A DNA stretch of 39,360 bases from a virus. A program made the position numbers and the translations under genes. A model generated the notes under the pieces. The model was not told where the DNA came from. It did no database searches and saw only the letters and a list, made by a program, of their open reading frames with translations. The stretch is from positions 1 to 39,360 of the IMG/VR virus record IMGVR_UViG_3300045454_000121; one strand, 5' to 3'. This document shows positions 7,645-14,719 of this stretch, piece after piece. Positions within the stretch are counted from its first letter, which is position 1. Each line of letters begins with the position of its first letter.

Positions 7645-7985
7645 TGCGCTCGCTCCGGGTGCAAAACGGCGCTCCGATCGCACGCGACGATCGGAGCGCC
7701 GGAAGTTACGACGCCCTTATGCGAGAGGCAGGGGGCCGAGGCGTCGTGGGAGAACAGGTCGGGTTGCTCTTCGAAGTCGGCGGGTACGCCGTTCGGAAAG
7801 ATGATGAGCATGGCGGTGACCGGAAGCCGCAGACGGCGCGCAACACGCAAGACGTGCGGCTGCTTGGTCGCGGGAACTCGGCCGTGGTTCTTCCAGTCCT
7901 GGACCGTGGAAGCGCGCTCGCCCAGCTCGCGGGCCATTGGCCGGATGCCATCGAACACATCGAACAAGGTTGTTCCGCTGCTCAT
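7641..7985 (-). CDS. Cro/Cox-like helix-turn-helix repressor, first early gene
   Basis: A 114-residue DNA-binding protein. Residues about 5-58 form a Cro-like HTH: DVFDGIRPMARELGERASTVQDWKNHGRVPATKQPHVLRVARRL. The GRVPATKQPHVL segment is the hallmark of the YdaS/Cro-like regulators that face a CI gene. It is the first gene of the leftward early operon and is divergent from the CI-like gene, with 85 bases between the two start codons. It likely represses the lysogeny promoter and may act in excision. The C-terminal 45 residues are of unknown function. The start ATG is the only one before the domain. Confidence 0.85.
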   Translation of the reverse strand: MSSGTTLFDVFDGIRPMARELGERASTVQDWKNHGRVPATKQPHVLRVARRLRLPVTAMLIIFPNGVPADFEEQPDLFSHDASAPCLSHKGVVTSGAPIVACDRSAVLHPERAQ

Positions 7986-7990
7986 GAATC

Positions 7991-8050
7991 AGCGTGTACG
8001 GATTATCAGAACGCTTTGCAACATCAAAATCCGTACAGACGCTGTACGCC
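7991..8050. promoter_or_regulatory. Lysis/lysogeny switch region with TGTACG inverted repeats
   Basis: The spacer between the divergent Cro-like and CI-like genes. A 10-bp perfect inverted repeat is present: tgtacggatt at 7995-8004 and its complement at 8028-8037. A second, tighter palindrome, cgtacag-acg-ctgtacg, spans 8032-8048. So TGTACG half-sites occur three times, the middle one shared by both palindromes. These are likely the operators of the two repressors. On the minus strand TGATAAT (8008-8002) is a candidate -10 for the early promoter and lies between the arms; no convincing -35 was found. Confidence 0.7.
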
Positions 8051-8070
8051 TTTTCCGCAAGTGTAATCGT

Positions 8071-8610
8071 ATGGAAAGTGCGGCACTGAGCCTAAAGGCA
8101 TTGCGCGAGCGCGCGCGCCCGAAACTGTCGGTTCGCGGCATGGCGGCGGCGCTGGGAATGTCGCCATCGAAATACACGCACTACGAAAACCCTAAGACGT
8201 TCAAGAAGTCGTACCTGCCAATGGACATGGTGCGCGAACTCGTGCCGATCCTCGGCGCGCACAACATCGCTGAGGCGGACGTACTTGCGCTCGGGGGCGT
8301 CGAGGCTGGTGCCGGGGAAGTGGTGCCGATCCCGCCGCTTCCGCCCATCCAGTTCGTGACGATGCAGGTGGCGCTGCCTAGTGAAGCTGCGCTCGCGCGG
8401 ATGTTTGAGGGGCTGTTGCGACCCGTCGATCATCAAAAGCAGAGCGCGGCCGAACTCGCTCAAATTCTCGCTCGGCGGCTGCCAACCGGTCTTGCGCAGC
8501 TTCGAGATCTGCTGCCCGCACCTTTGACGGGCGCAGCGCCCGAACGCGATGCAGATCCTCAAGCTCCCGCCACAGATCATCCCGAGTCGCGGCGAGCACC
8601 GAACACATGA
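8071..8610 (+). CDS. CI-like prophage repressor (HTH, no peptidase domain)
   Basis: A 179-residue protein whose N-terminal domain (about 5-70) is an HTH of the XRE kind: LKALRERARPKLSVRGMAAALGMSPSKYTHYENPKTFKKSYLPMDMVRELVPIL. A linker with PIPPLPP and a helical C-terminal region follow, which may dimerise the protein. No S24/LexA serine-lysine peptidase motif is visible, so RecA-driven self-cleavage is not expected. That resembles P2 C more than lambda CI. The start is the ATG at 8071, just before the domain. The frame stays open upstream, but that part crosses the switch region. It probably maintains lysogeny by binding the TGTACG palindromes next to its start. A minus-strand frame (8378-8671) overlaps its 3' half. 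Confidence 0.82.
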   Translation: MESAALSLKALRERARPKLSVRGMAAALGMSPSKYTHYENPKTFKKSYLPMDMVRELVPILGAHNIAEADVLALGGVEAGAGEVVPIPPLPPIQFVTMQVALPSEAALARMFEGLLRPVDHQKQSAAELAQILARRLPTGLAQLRDLLPAPLTGAAPERDADPQAPATDHPESRRAPNT

Positions 8611-8671
8611 CGTCGCACCGCGCACATGCCTGTTCGCAGCCCGGGGTCAGGCGGAAAATGGGTCTGCTCAT
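8378..8671 (-). CDS. Possible small protein antisense to the repressor 3' end
   Basis: A 97-residue frame with a Cys cluster near its start (GCEQACARCDVMC) followed by a charged helical, coiled-coil-like stretch (RDDLWRELEDLHR, DLEAAQDRLAAAEREFERVR). Its composition looks more like a protein than a shadow. It is antisense to the last 233 bases of the repressor gene, which makes one of the two 3' ends doubtful. Alternative start at 8716 adds 15 residues. No family recognised. Kept as a low-confidence call. Confidence 0.3.
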   Translation of the reverse strand: MSRPIFRLTPGCEQACARCDVMCSVLAATRDDLWRELEDLHRVRALRPSKVRAADLEAAQDRLAAAEREFERVRPRSAFDDRRVATAPQTSARAQLH

Positions 8672-8743
8672 CGGGTCGCCGCTCGATTCGTTGTTCTCTT
8701 TGTGTTCTCGTTGCACGGCGATCGGCTTGTAGGAAATCGCAAA

Positions 8744-8759
8744 AATCGCCTCGGCGATT
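8744..8759. promoter_or_regulatory. Perfect 7-bp palindrome upstream of the WYL/TerB-like gene
   Basis: aatcgcc-tc-ggcgatt forms a perfect inverted repeat 20 bases before the start of the 253-aa gene. A further direct copy of aaatcgc lies at 8734-8740. It sits in the leader between a TTGCAC hexamer (8711-8716) and the strong Shine-Dalgarno run (ggggga, around 8768-8773). It may be an operator for the downstream gene. A short hairpin in the mRNA is the alternative. Confidence 0.4.
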
Positions 8760-8778
8760 GTGAATAAGGGGGAGAGGC

Positions 8779-9540
8779 ATGGAATCGGCGCACAGTGTAA
8801 ATCAGGCGGATCGGCTCCGCGCCGTGCTGCAAGGGCGGCGCGTCACTCCTGCGATGCCGCCGCGCCGGCGCGCCCGTGTTGTGAATTGCGATGCCGAAGC
8901 CGGAGCGCGCAATGGCCGCGATCACAGCGCGTCGTGGGCTGGGTTTTTCAAATATACAAATGGCAAAGGTGAGGTCAGCGAGCGCCGAATCATCTGCATC
9001 GCGCTGGAGGGCGTGGGAGAGGTCGAGCGTTTCCGTGGGCGATGCGTCGAAACCGATGCCTTCAAATGCTTCCGGGTGGATCGGGTGTCCGAGATGATGG
9101 ATTTGAGCACCGGCGAGTTTCTCGATCCAGCGTCACATTTCGAGGAACTACGGCGTACCGGGGCGCTCGCCATGCGAGATAAGGCGCTCGAGGACATTGC
9201 CCGCGTTCTCGTGTTTCTCGCGCGATGCGACGGAGAGCACCATCCCCTTGAAGCGGCCGCCTTGGAGGATGCCTTCGGTCGCTACGCGTTTCGGTTCGGG
9301 GGCTACGACCATGAAATTGAACAGGCGCTGCGACGCTGCCAAGGCCTCGCTCCTGATGATGAAGACGTCATTGGCGCCGTCGATCGGTTCGGCCAGCTCG
9401 GTAATGGCGCGGCGATTGCTCGGTTCGTGCTTGATCAAGCCGGAAAAGTCATCGACGCGGATGGGCGGCACGCCGAAGAGGAAATTCGCTGGGCAATCGA
9501 GATCGGAGATGCGCTTAAAGCTGTCGCGACGATACGCTAG
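8779..9540 (+). CDS. WYL-like/TerB-like accessory protein (253 aa)
   Basis: A 253-residue protein of two parts. Residues about 60-115 resemble a WYL-type beta domain (ERRIICIALEGVGEVERFRGRCVETDAFKCFRVDRVSEMMDLSTGE). Residues about 135-250 are helical, with two TerB-like acidic signatures, RCDGEHHPLEAAALEDAF and DADGRHAEEEIRWAIEI. TerB-like domains bind metal and occur in stress and conflict systems; WYL domains sense ligands, often in defence regulators. The start ATG follows a strong Shine-Dalgarno sequence, with a palindrome 20 bases upstream. It lies outside the early and late operons, between the repressor and gene D, so it is probably lysogenic-conversion cargo. Domain calls come from reading motifs only and are moderate. 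Confidence 0.75.
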   Translation: MESAHSVNQADRLRAVLQGRRVTPAMPPRRRARVVNCDAEAGARNGRDHSASWAGFFKYTNGKGEVSERRIICIALEGVGEVERFRGRCVETDAFKCFRVDRVSEMMDLSTGEFLDPASHFEELRRTGALAMRDKALEDIARVLVFLARCDGEHHPLEAAALEDAFGRYAFRFGGYDHEIEQALRRCQGLAPDDEDVIGAVDRFGQLGNGAAIARFVLDQAGKVIDADGRHAEEEIRWAIEIGDALKAVATIR

Positions 9541-9543
9541 GCG

Positions 9544-9717
9544 TCAGTTCATCAGCTCAAAAACCCAGCAATTCATCGTCTTGCCTTTGATCGAGTTGAG
9601 CGGATTGTTCGCGACGTAGCGCGGGCTTTGCGCCAGGCGCAGCGCCACCATCATCTCGCGATCGATGCGCAGGTCGACCTTGCCGCTGATGTGCTGCGAC
9701 CCTGTCGGCACGCTCAT
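9544..9717 (-). CDS. 57-aa protein resembling the primase C-terminus (possible remnant)
   Basis: A small frame beginning MSVPTGSQHISGKVDLRIDR. Residues 32-53 align without gaps to residues 872-893 of the prophage's own primase-helicase: 11 of 22 are identical, including the NS, GKT and CWVF blocks. No clear Shine-Dalgarno sequence precedes the ATG. It ends three bases from the stop of the convergent 253-aa gene. It is either a short stand-alone protein sharing that C-terminal domain or a remnant of another phage's primase gene. The alignment is read directly from the two translations. Confidence 0.5.
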   Translation of the reverse strand: MSVPTGSQHISGKVDLRIDREMMVALRLAQSPRYVANNPLNSIKGKTMNCWVFELMN

Positions 9718-9746
9718 TTGCGAACGGGTCGCGAAAGCAGTATAAT
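9718..9746 (+). promoter_or_regulatory. Strong sigma70-type promoter
   Basis: TTGCGA at 9718-9723 and a perfect TATAAT at 9741-9746, separated by 17 bases. It is the best match to a housekeeping promoter that I saw in the window. It would start transcription near 9753, about 26 bases before the ATG of the 56-aa microprotein. It carries no obvious operator, so constitutive expression in the lysogen is likely. Confidence 0.75.
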
Positions 9747-9778
9747 CTGAGCGGGCGGGGAATCGACGGAGATCGACA

Positions 9779-9949
9779 ATGCCACAGCAAGATCCGGAAT
9801 ATTACCAGGTGCGCGCGCAGACCGAACGTGAGATGGCTGAGCGCGCAACGTGTGACACGGCGCGGGCTGCGCATATCGCGCTCGCCGAAAAATATGAGCG
9901 CGCAGCGCAGGGTAAACGGATCGAACTGAGTATTGTCGAGCGCGGGTGA
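9779..9949 (+). CDS. Microprotein A (56 aa), paralogue of the next gene
   Basis: A 56-residue helical, charged protein beginning MPQQDPEYYQVRAQ. It has a GGAG ribosome-binding site at 9768-9771 and lies behind a near-consensus promoter. Its central 43 residues match the 60-aa protein at 10100-10282 at 24 positions, including EREMAE, AR..H, YE.AA and IE. Soluble, likely one helical hairpin. No known function. Small proteins of this look occur widely in sphingomonad genomes outside phages, which I recall only in general terms. The promoter and the position outside the lytic operons mark it as cargo. Confidence 0.7.
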   Translation: MPQQDPEYYQVRAQTEREMAERATCDTARAAHIALAEKYERAAQGKRIELSIVERG

Positions 9950-10099
9950 GTTCGATGAGCGTACCGGGGGGCGCTCGCGAATTCACCCACTGCATGCCAA
10001 TTGATGATTGAAATATGGCCTCGCGGCATACAGCGATAAGCGACCGTTGCACTGTTCGTTTCGAATTCACAACCGCGCCGCCTGCCGGGGGGAAGTCGG

Positions 10100-10282
10100 A
10101 TGATCATCGGGGCCGAATATTTTCAGAGGCGCGCGCTCCAGGAGCGAGAGATGGCTGAAAAGGCATCTAGTCCAAAGGCGCGCGATCTTCACCTTGAACT
10201 GGCAGCGCGGTATGAGATTGCTGCAGCAGGCAGGCCAATTGAGATAGGCGCAGCCACGTCCGTTCGATCGGGTCTGCGTTAA
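10100..10282 (+). CDS. Microprotein B (60 aa), paralogue of the previous gene
   Basis: A 60-residue protein beginning MIIGAEYFQRRALQEREMAEKA, with a strong GGGGGGAA ribosome-binding site at 10087-10094. It is homologous to microprotein A over 43 residues (24 identical), so the pair arose by duplication or by acquisition from related sources. The 150-base spacer between them has no gene that I can support; a TTGCAC hexamer at 10047-10052 is a weak promoter hint. Its stop TAA overlaps the stop of the convergent gene D in a shared TTAA (10279-10282). Function unknown. Confidence 0.7.
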   Translation: MIIGAEYFQRRALQEREMAEKASSPKARDLHLELAARYEIAAAGRPIEIGAATSVRSGLR

Positions 10283-11316
10283 GCCGTCCGCTCCAGTTTC
10301 AACGACGTCGAGAATCCTCGATCGCCTAGGCTGTGTGCGACCTCACTGGTCAGCCACCCCGTGCCGTCGATCTCGGCCTTGAAGCCCTGGACGGTGACCT
10401 TTTGCTCCGGGGCCAGATCCGCGCGGCCGAGCGCAAGTGTGTAGTCGAAGGTCGCCGGCGCGCGCCTGGCGCGCTTTTGCGAGGCCTCTGCGGCGGCGCG
10501 GGCGTCGGCTTCGCTGGCATAGGTGCGGGACAGCTTGCGCGCGCCCTTCTCTTCGCCGACCGTCACGTCCTGTTTCTTCCCCGCCTTGCGATCGTGCCAG
10601 GACGCGGTGACGCCAGTTGCGTCCTCGCGCTTGGCGATACGGTAGCTGTGCCGGTCACCGTCGCGGCGGCGCAAGGTTGCCTCTGGCAGTGCTTTGCCGG
10701 TCGGGGTTTCGCCCGAGCCGACCGGCGCGAAAATCAGCGACCCCGCTTTGATCGTCGCGACCGCATCATGTTCGCGCCCCAGACGGCGCAGGAATGCCAT
10801 ATCGCTTTCGCGGCTCTGTACCACGGTCTTGAGCTGGATCGACGCCAGAGCGGGCGCGCAGCGCGTCTGCAGGGCATTGCGGGCCGCGATTTCGGCCACG
10901 ATCGCACCGAGCGTGGTGTCGTGCCAGCTCTGCTCGCGGCGCTTCTTGAGGTCGCTGGTGAAGTCGGCCGAGCGGGCGGTGATGCGCACCTGATCGGGCG
11001 GGCCGCGATGCTCGACCTCATCGACCTTGAAGCTGCCCTTGTCGATCAGGCCGGGCACGACGTCGCGGCCGCGCAGCCAACCGAGCTGCAGGCGCAGCAC
11101 CGCGCCGGGTTTGGGCAGTTCGAGCAAGCCGTCGCTGTCGTCGAGAGTCAGTTCGAGCTGGTCTGCCTCATCCCCGCGTTTCTCGGTGAGGGTGAGCGCG
11201 ATCAGGCGTGGGCGGACCTTGGCGGTGATGTCGAGCAGCTCGGCCGCCGGGTCGAAAATCGCGACGCGCAGATCCTGCCCGGCCATGGTGAGGCGGAAGT
11301 CGGGAACGTTGCTCAC
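10279..11316 (-). CDS. D: Late control/tail protein gpD
   Basis: A 345-residue homologue of P2 gpD, the tail-hub protein next to the spike (the gp27-like part of the baseplate). Visible hallmarks are the opening PDFRLTMAGQDLR, the DSDGLLELPKPGAVLRLQLGW block near residues 60-80, RESDMAFLRRLGREHDA near 170, and a late VTVQGFKAEIDGTGWLTSEVAHSLGDRGFSTSL block. It begins at a GTG three bases after the gpU stop and is the last gene of the V-D operon. Length fits the family. In P2, D is followed by ogr; here microprotein B converges on it. Confidence 0.93.
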   Translation of the reverse strand: MSNVPDFRLTMAGQDLRVAIFDPAAELLDITAKVRPRLIALTLTEKRGDEADQLELTLDDSDGLLELPKPGAVLRLQLGWLRGRDVVPGLIDKGSFKVDEVEHRGPPDQVRITARSADFTSDLKKRREQSWHDTTLGAIVAEIAARNALQTRCAPALASIQLKTVVQSRESDMAFLRRLGREHDAVATIKAGSLIFAPVGSGETPTGKALPEATLRRRDGDRHSYRIAKREDATGVTASWHDRKAGKKQDVTVGEEKGARKLSRTYASEADARAAAEASQKRARRAPATFDYTLALGRADLAPEQKVTVQGFKAEIDGTGWLTSEVAHSLGDRGFSTSLKLERTA

Positions 11317-11319
11317 CGA

Positions 11320-11703
11320 TCAGCCCTCATCGACGCGGAGCAGGTCGATCGCGAAGTCGATCCGGCGCGGCGTGCCGTCGTCGAGCAGGTATTTCTGGCG
11401 CTCATCAATCGCGGTGATGACGAATTCGCCGAACACGCGCCCCGCGCCATCGACCAGCGGCCATGCATCGCCCGTGCTGGCCATGCCGCGCAGATCGTCG
11501 AGTGACAGCGCGCCCTGCGACAATTCGGAAAAGGCGGCCCCGGATACCGAGATTGAGTCCTCGCCGGGGCCGACGAACTGAAGCGCGTCGCGGGTGCCGA
11601 TGCGGGCCGAACGCGCGTGCCGCCAGTCGCAGCGGCGCTGAAGCTCATCATGGGCGAGGGTTGGGACGTGAAAGGCAAACATGCCGAGCGACATCAGGAT
11701 CAC
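11320..11703 (-). CDS. U: Tail terminator-type protein gpU
   Basis: A 127-residue gpU homologue, which caps or completes the phage tail tube. The typical start, (V)ILMSLGMFAFHVPTLAHDELQRRCDWRH, and the GQ-rich middle fit the family. I chose the GTG at 11703 because a GGGAGG Shine-Dalgarno sequence lies seven bases before it and the gpT stop is just upstream. An ATG at 11718 would overlap gpT by 13 bases and remove that spacing. Next gene downstream is D. Confidence 0.9.
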   Translation of the reverse strand: MILMSLGMFAFHVPTLAHDELQRRCDWRHARSARIGTRDALQFVGPGEDSISVSGAAFSELSQGALSLDDLRGMASTGDAWPLVDGAGRVFGEFVITAIDERQKYLLDDGTPRRIDFAIDLLRVDEG

Positions 11704-11705
11704 GA

Positions 11706-14231
11706 TCAATCCTCCCAATCAGGCGCGTCGGCGAACGACCCGCCGCCGCCGGGCTTGCGGCGATGATCTTCGAGCTGGCGGCGGACTTCCTCGGCGATCT
11801 CTTTCGCGGACTGGCCCGGCGCGGGATAAATGTTGATCGTGACGGGCGCGGCAGTGGCGCGCGCGCCCGCACCGCCGGCGCCCGCCGCTCCTGAGGTGGA
11901 AGACGCAGCCCGCGCGCCGGATCCCACCGGGTCGCCGGGGGCCGGGGTGGCGGCGATGGCGGGCGCGGCGATGCCGACCGCCATTGCCGCGCCGATATCT
12001 TTCGACAGGCGATCGAGGCGGCGGATTGGCAGCTGCGATTCGGAGGCGATGCCGCGATCGAGCCCCTCCATCATGTAGCCGCCGAACCCCATGAAGACGC
12101 GGGACGGGGACTGGATGCCGAGTTTATGCTTGAACCATTTTGCGGCGGACGATGCCGCGTTGACGATCGTCGATTTGAGCGCGCCGAGCATGTTCGTGAC
12201 GCCGCGGATCAACCCTTGGATAAGGTTGCGGCCCGCCTCCATCATCTGCCCTGGCAAAGGGCCGCGCAGGAACGCCAGCACGGCGGAGAAGGCGCGGATG
12301 AACATACCGACCGGCGTGAAGTTCATGATGAAGCGGCCGATCGCGGTGAGGCCGGTGCTCACCGTGGTCTTGATGCCTGCCCACAGGTCAGAGAAGAAAC
12401 CGGTGATCGCTCCCCATTTCGAATAGATCAGATACGCGCCGCCCGCGATCAGCGCGATGGCCGCGACCACCGCCAGCACCACCCCGATCAGGGGCAGCAT
12501 GCCGATATTCAGGAACGCGGCGGCGGCACCCAGCGCGTAGAATGGCGCGACCAGGCCAGCGACAATGATGGCGCCGCCGCCCAGGACGATGAACAGCCCG
12601 GCGAGGATGGCGGCAGTGAGCGCCAGCCCCTTGGCAAATCCCGGGTTGGCGCGCGCCCAGCTGGCAAAGGCCTTGGCATAGCCGCCGACCTTTTTCGCCA
12701 GCTGGGTCGCGGCGGGGAGCAGCAGGCCGCCCATCGTGATCGACAGGTTCTGCATCTCGACATTGAACTGCCGCGATTCCTCGGCTGCGTCTTTCATGCG
12801 CTCGGCGAAGTCAGCGTCGGTGGTACCGCCGGCAGCGCCAGCCTCGGCGCGGATGCGGCGATATTGCTCAAGGTTCTCGATCAGGGGGCGGAGTGCGCCC
12901 TGGACCTGGGCATCCTCGAAGAGATAGCCGAGCTTCGACATGTCGCCGCCCAGGGTCTTACGGGTCAGCTCGGCAATCGCCTCGAGCGGTGTCTTCCCCT
13001 CAGCATAAGCCTTCTGGAGCGCAGCGGGGAGGTCGACGCCGAAGTTCTTCTTGAACGCGCGCACGGTGGCGGGCGAGTTAATCTTCTGGAGCAGGTTGGC
13101 GACGTTGGTCGCCGCGGCGTCCGACGATCCTGCGCCCTTACGCGCGATCTGCAGCGCTGCGGACAGATCCGCGACGGCGGCGGTGCCGTGCTGGCCCAGC
13201 GCCTGGCTGGCGGCGGTGAGCGCAGGGAAATGGCTCGCCATGTCCTTGATCTCGAACGCGCCGCGCTTTCCTGCGGCCGCCATGATGTCGATCACCTTGC
13301 TCGTCTGGGCAACCGGCACCTTGAGATTATCGTTGGCGGCGAAGGCGGCGGCGGACAGGTCGCCGATTTCCGCTTTGTACGCGGTGGCCGCGCGGCCGAT
13401 CGGCTGCATCATCGCCAGCGCCTGTCGCGGATCGAGGCCGAAGCCCGACAGGGTGTCGATGCCGGCGCGGATCGCCTCGGGCAGCTGGTTCGCCTTCGAT
13501 GCGATATCGAGCACCGTGTCGCCCATCTGGCGCGCGGCCTCGCGCGACAGGTCCGCTTTCTGAGCGATGTCGGTCATCGCCGATTCGTGTTCCATCGCGT
13601 TGCCGGTCGCGCCGGTGATCGGCTGCAGCATGGTCTGCCCGGTCTGCATCGCGGAGAAGCCGCCGGCGGCAAGGCCGGTGGCCATGTTCATGCCCTTGCC
13701 GAACTTCTCCTGCGCTGCGCCAAGCCGCTGCGCGCGATCGGCGGTAGCGCGCAGGCGGCGTTCCTGCTCGGCCAGTTCCTCGTTGGTGCGGGCGATGTCG
13801 CCGCGCAGGCGGCGTTCATGGCTGGAAAGGTTGCCCGTCGCGACGCCCGCGGCGCCGAGCCGATCGCGCAGCTGCTGCAGCCGGGCGGATTGCTGCGTGT
13901 GTTCGTTCTTGAGCGCGGCCGCGTCCCGCTTCGCGCGGGCGAATTCGGCGGCGAGCTTCTTGGTCGGCGCGTCGGCGGCTGACATCTGGCGCGCCAGCGC
14001 CGCGACCCGCGCCTGCGCCTCGCCCATCTGTGCCTCGGTCGAGCGCAGCCCGGCCTTCAGCTCGCGAAAGCCATTGATGTCGGCCTGCGCGCGATCGAGA
14101 TCCCGGAGGCGGTCGCGGGTCACCTTCAGCTCGCGCGCGGCCTTGGCCGAACCGCCGGCGATATCGCGCAAGGGGCGGATGACGCGGTCACCGGCCTCAA
14201 GCAACATGCGGATGCGTAGATTGCGGTCCAT
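11706..14231 (-). CDS. T: Tail tape measure protein gpT
   Basis: An 841-residue tape measure protein that sets tail length and probably helps DNA pass the membrane. Residues 1-190 are coiled-coil (long Ala/Arg/Glu heptads, for example RDRLRDLDRAQADINGF). Residues about 200-480 hold the TP901-type conserved core (MEHESAMTDIAQKADLSREAARQMGDTV, GFGLDPRQALAMMQPIGRAATAYK). Residues about 540-630 are strongly hydrophobic with several possible membrane spans. The tail is Ala/Pro/Gly-rich. The start ATG (MDRNLRIRM) follows gpE' by nine bases. Length is in the usual range for P2-like phages. Confidence 0.93.
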   Translation of the reverse strand: MDRNLRIRMLLEAGDRVIRPLRDIAGGSAKAARELKVTRDRLRDLDRAQADINGFRELKAGLRSTEAQMGEAQARVAALARQMSAADAPTKKLAAEFARAKRDAAALKNEHTQQSARLQQLRDRLGAAGVATGNLSSHERRLRGDIARTNEELAEQERRLRATADRAQRLGAAQEKFGKGMNMATGLAAGGFSAMQTGQTMLQPITGATGNAMEHESAMTDIAQKADLSREAARQMGDTVLDIASKANQLPEAIRAGIDTLSGFGLDPRQALAMMQPIGRAATAYKAEIGDLSAAAFAANDNLKVPVAQTSKVIDIMAAAGKRGAFEIKDMASHFPALTAASQALGQHGTAAVADLSAALQIARKGAGSSDAAATNVANLLQKINSPATVRAFKKNFGVDLPAALQKAYAEGKTPLEAIAELTRKTLGGDMSKLGYLFEDAQVQGALRPLIENLEQYRRIRAEAGAAGGTTDADFAERMKDAAEESRQFNVEMQNLSITMGGLLLPAATQLAKKVGGYAKAFASWARANPGFAKGLALTAAILAGLFIVLGGGAIIVAGLVAPFYALGAAAAFLNIGMLPLIGVVLAVVAAIALIAGGAYLIYSKWGAITGFFSDLWAGIKTTVSTGLTAIGRFIMNFTPVGMFIRAFSAVLAFLRGPLPGQMMEAGRNLIQGLIRGVTNMLGALKSTIVNAASSAAKWFKHKLGIQSPSRVFMGFGGYMMEGLDRGIASESQLPIRRLDRLSKDIGAAMAVGIAAPAIAATPAPGDPVGSGARAASSTSGAAGAGGAGARATAAPVTINIYPAPGQSAKEIAEEVRRQLEDHRRKPGGGGSFADAPDWED

Positions 14232-14240
14232 CGGGCGGCT

Positions 14241-14360
14241 TCAGCTCTTGTCGGTGCGGGTGCGGCGCTCGGCCTGGGCGCGCCAGGCCATGAGTTCGAC
14301 GAGGTCCATCCCCTCCATCGCGGATGGCGGCCAGTGAAACACCACCGCCAGATCCGCCAT
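14241..14360 (-). CDS. gpE' tail chaperone extension (39-aa GpE-type segment)
   Basis: A 39-residue segment MADLAVVFHWPPSAMEGMDLVELMAW ending in TDKS, matching the GpE'/tail chaperone C-terminal family (FHWPP...M....L..WR). In P2 this part is made only as a -1 frameshift extension of gpE. Here the frame remains open upstream of its ATG up to the slippery site at 14411-14417, so a fusion of about 154 residues is possible. It could also be started at its own ATG, but no good Shine-Dalgarno sequence is evident. It ends nine bases before the tape measure start. Confidence 0.85.
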   Translation of the reverse strand: MADLAVVFHWPPSAMEGMDLVELMAWRAQAERRTRTDKS

Positions 14361-14368
14361 GACGTCCT

Positions 14369-14704
14369 CTACGCGGTTGGGGAGGCTGCCTGCTTTGCGG
14401 CCGTCGGCAGCAAAAAATCCATCACCTCGCCGCCGAATTGCATCAGGTCCGCAGGTTCCCAGATCGCGTTCTTGTGGATGACCGGCGTGGTGATGCGCGG
14501 TGCCAGCTCGTGCAGCGCGTTCACGTCGAGCTGCGACAGCGCCATGAGGGTGAGGCCGCGCATTTCCGGCGAGCCGGGCTTGCGCACGGTGATCTCGGTA
14601 CCGGCGGGGACCAGCACCTGGTCTACCACCTTGATATCGCCATCGAGGGTGAAGCGGCGGAAGTGCGGCGCGTTGTCCGCAACGGGCGGGGTCTGTTCGT
14701 TCAT
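14369..14704 (-). CDS. E: Tail assembly chaperone gpE
   Basis: A 111-residue tail assembly chaperone. It has the family's pattern of an acidic N-terminus (MNEQTPPVADNAPHFRRFTL), the LDGDIKVVDQVLVPAGTEITVRKP beta segment and MRGLTLMALSQLDVNALHELAPRITTP. In the P2 family it escorts the tape measure protein during tail building. Codons 96-98 (GAT TTT TTG) contain the -1 slippery heptamer, after which the ribosome could enter the E' frame. Without slippage the protein stops at 14369. It lies between FII and E', in the conserved order. Confidence 0.9.
   Translation of the reverse strand: MNEQTPPVADNAPHFRRFTLDGDIKVVDQVLVPAGTEITVRKPGSPEMRGLTLMALSQLDVNALHELAPRITTPVIHKNAIWEPADLMQFGGEVMDFLLPTAAKQAASPTA
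14411..14417 (-). promoter_or_regulatory. -1 ribosomal frameshift site TTTTTTG in gene E
   Basis: Read on the minus strand, the codons GAT TTT TTG give the canonical heptamer T TTT TTG. After a one-base backward slip the frame runs from 14411 without a stop into the E' reading frame (17 codons before its ATG). P2 uses the same TTTTTTG heptamer to make gpE+E'. I did not find an obvious downstream pseudoknot by eye. Confidence 0.85.
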
Positions 14705-14719
14705 GCTGGTCGACTCCGA

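Noticed and set aside
9557-10107. Several minus-strand frames across the microprotein region
   Set aside because: They oppose two paralogous genes with good ribosome-binding sites, and have unlikely composition.
12126-13982. Long plus-strand open frame (618 codons) over gene T
   Set aside because: Antisense to a clear tape measure gene; composition (Arg, Gly, Asp, His-rich) is that of a mirror frame in GC-rich DNA.
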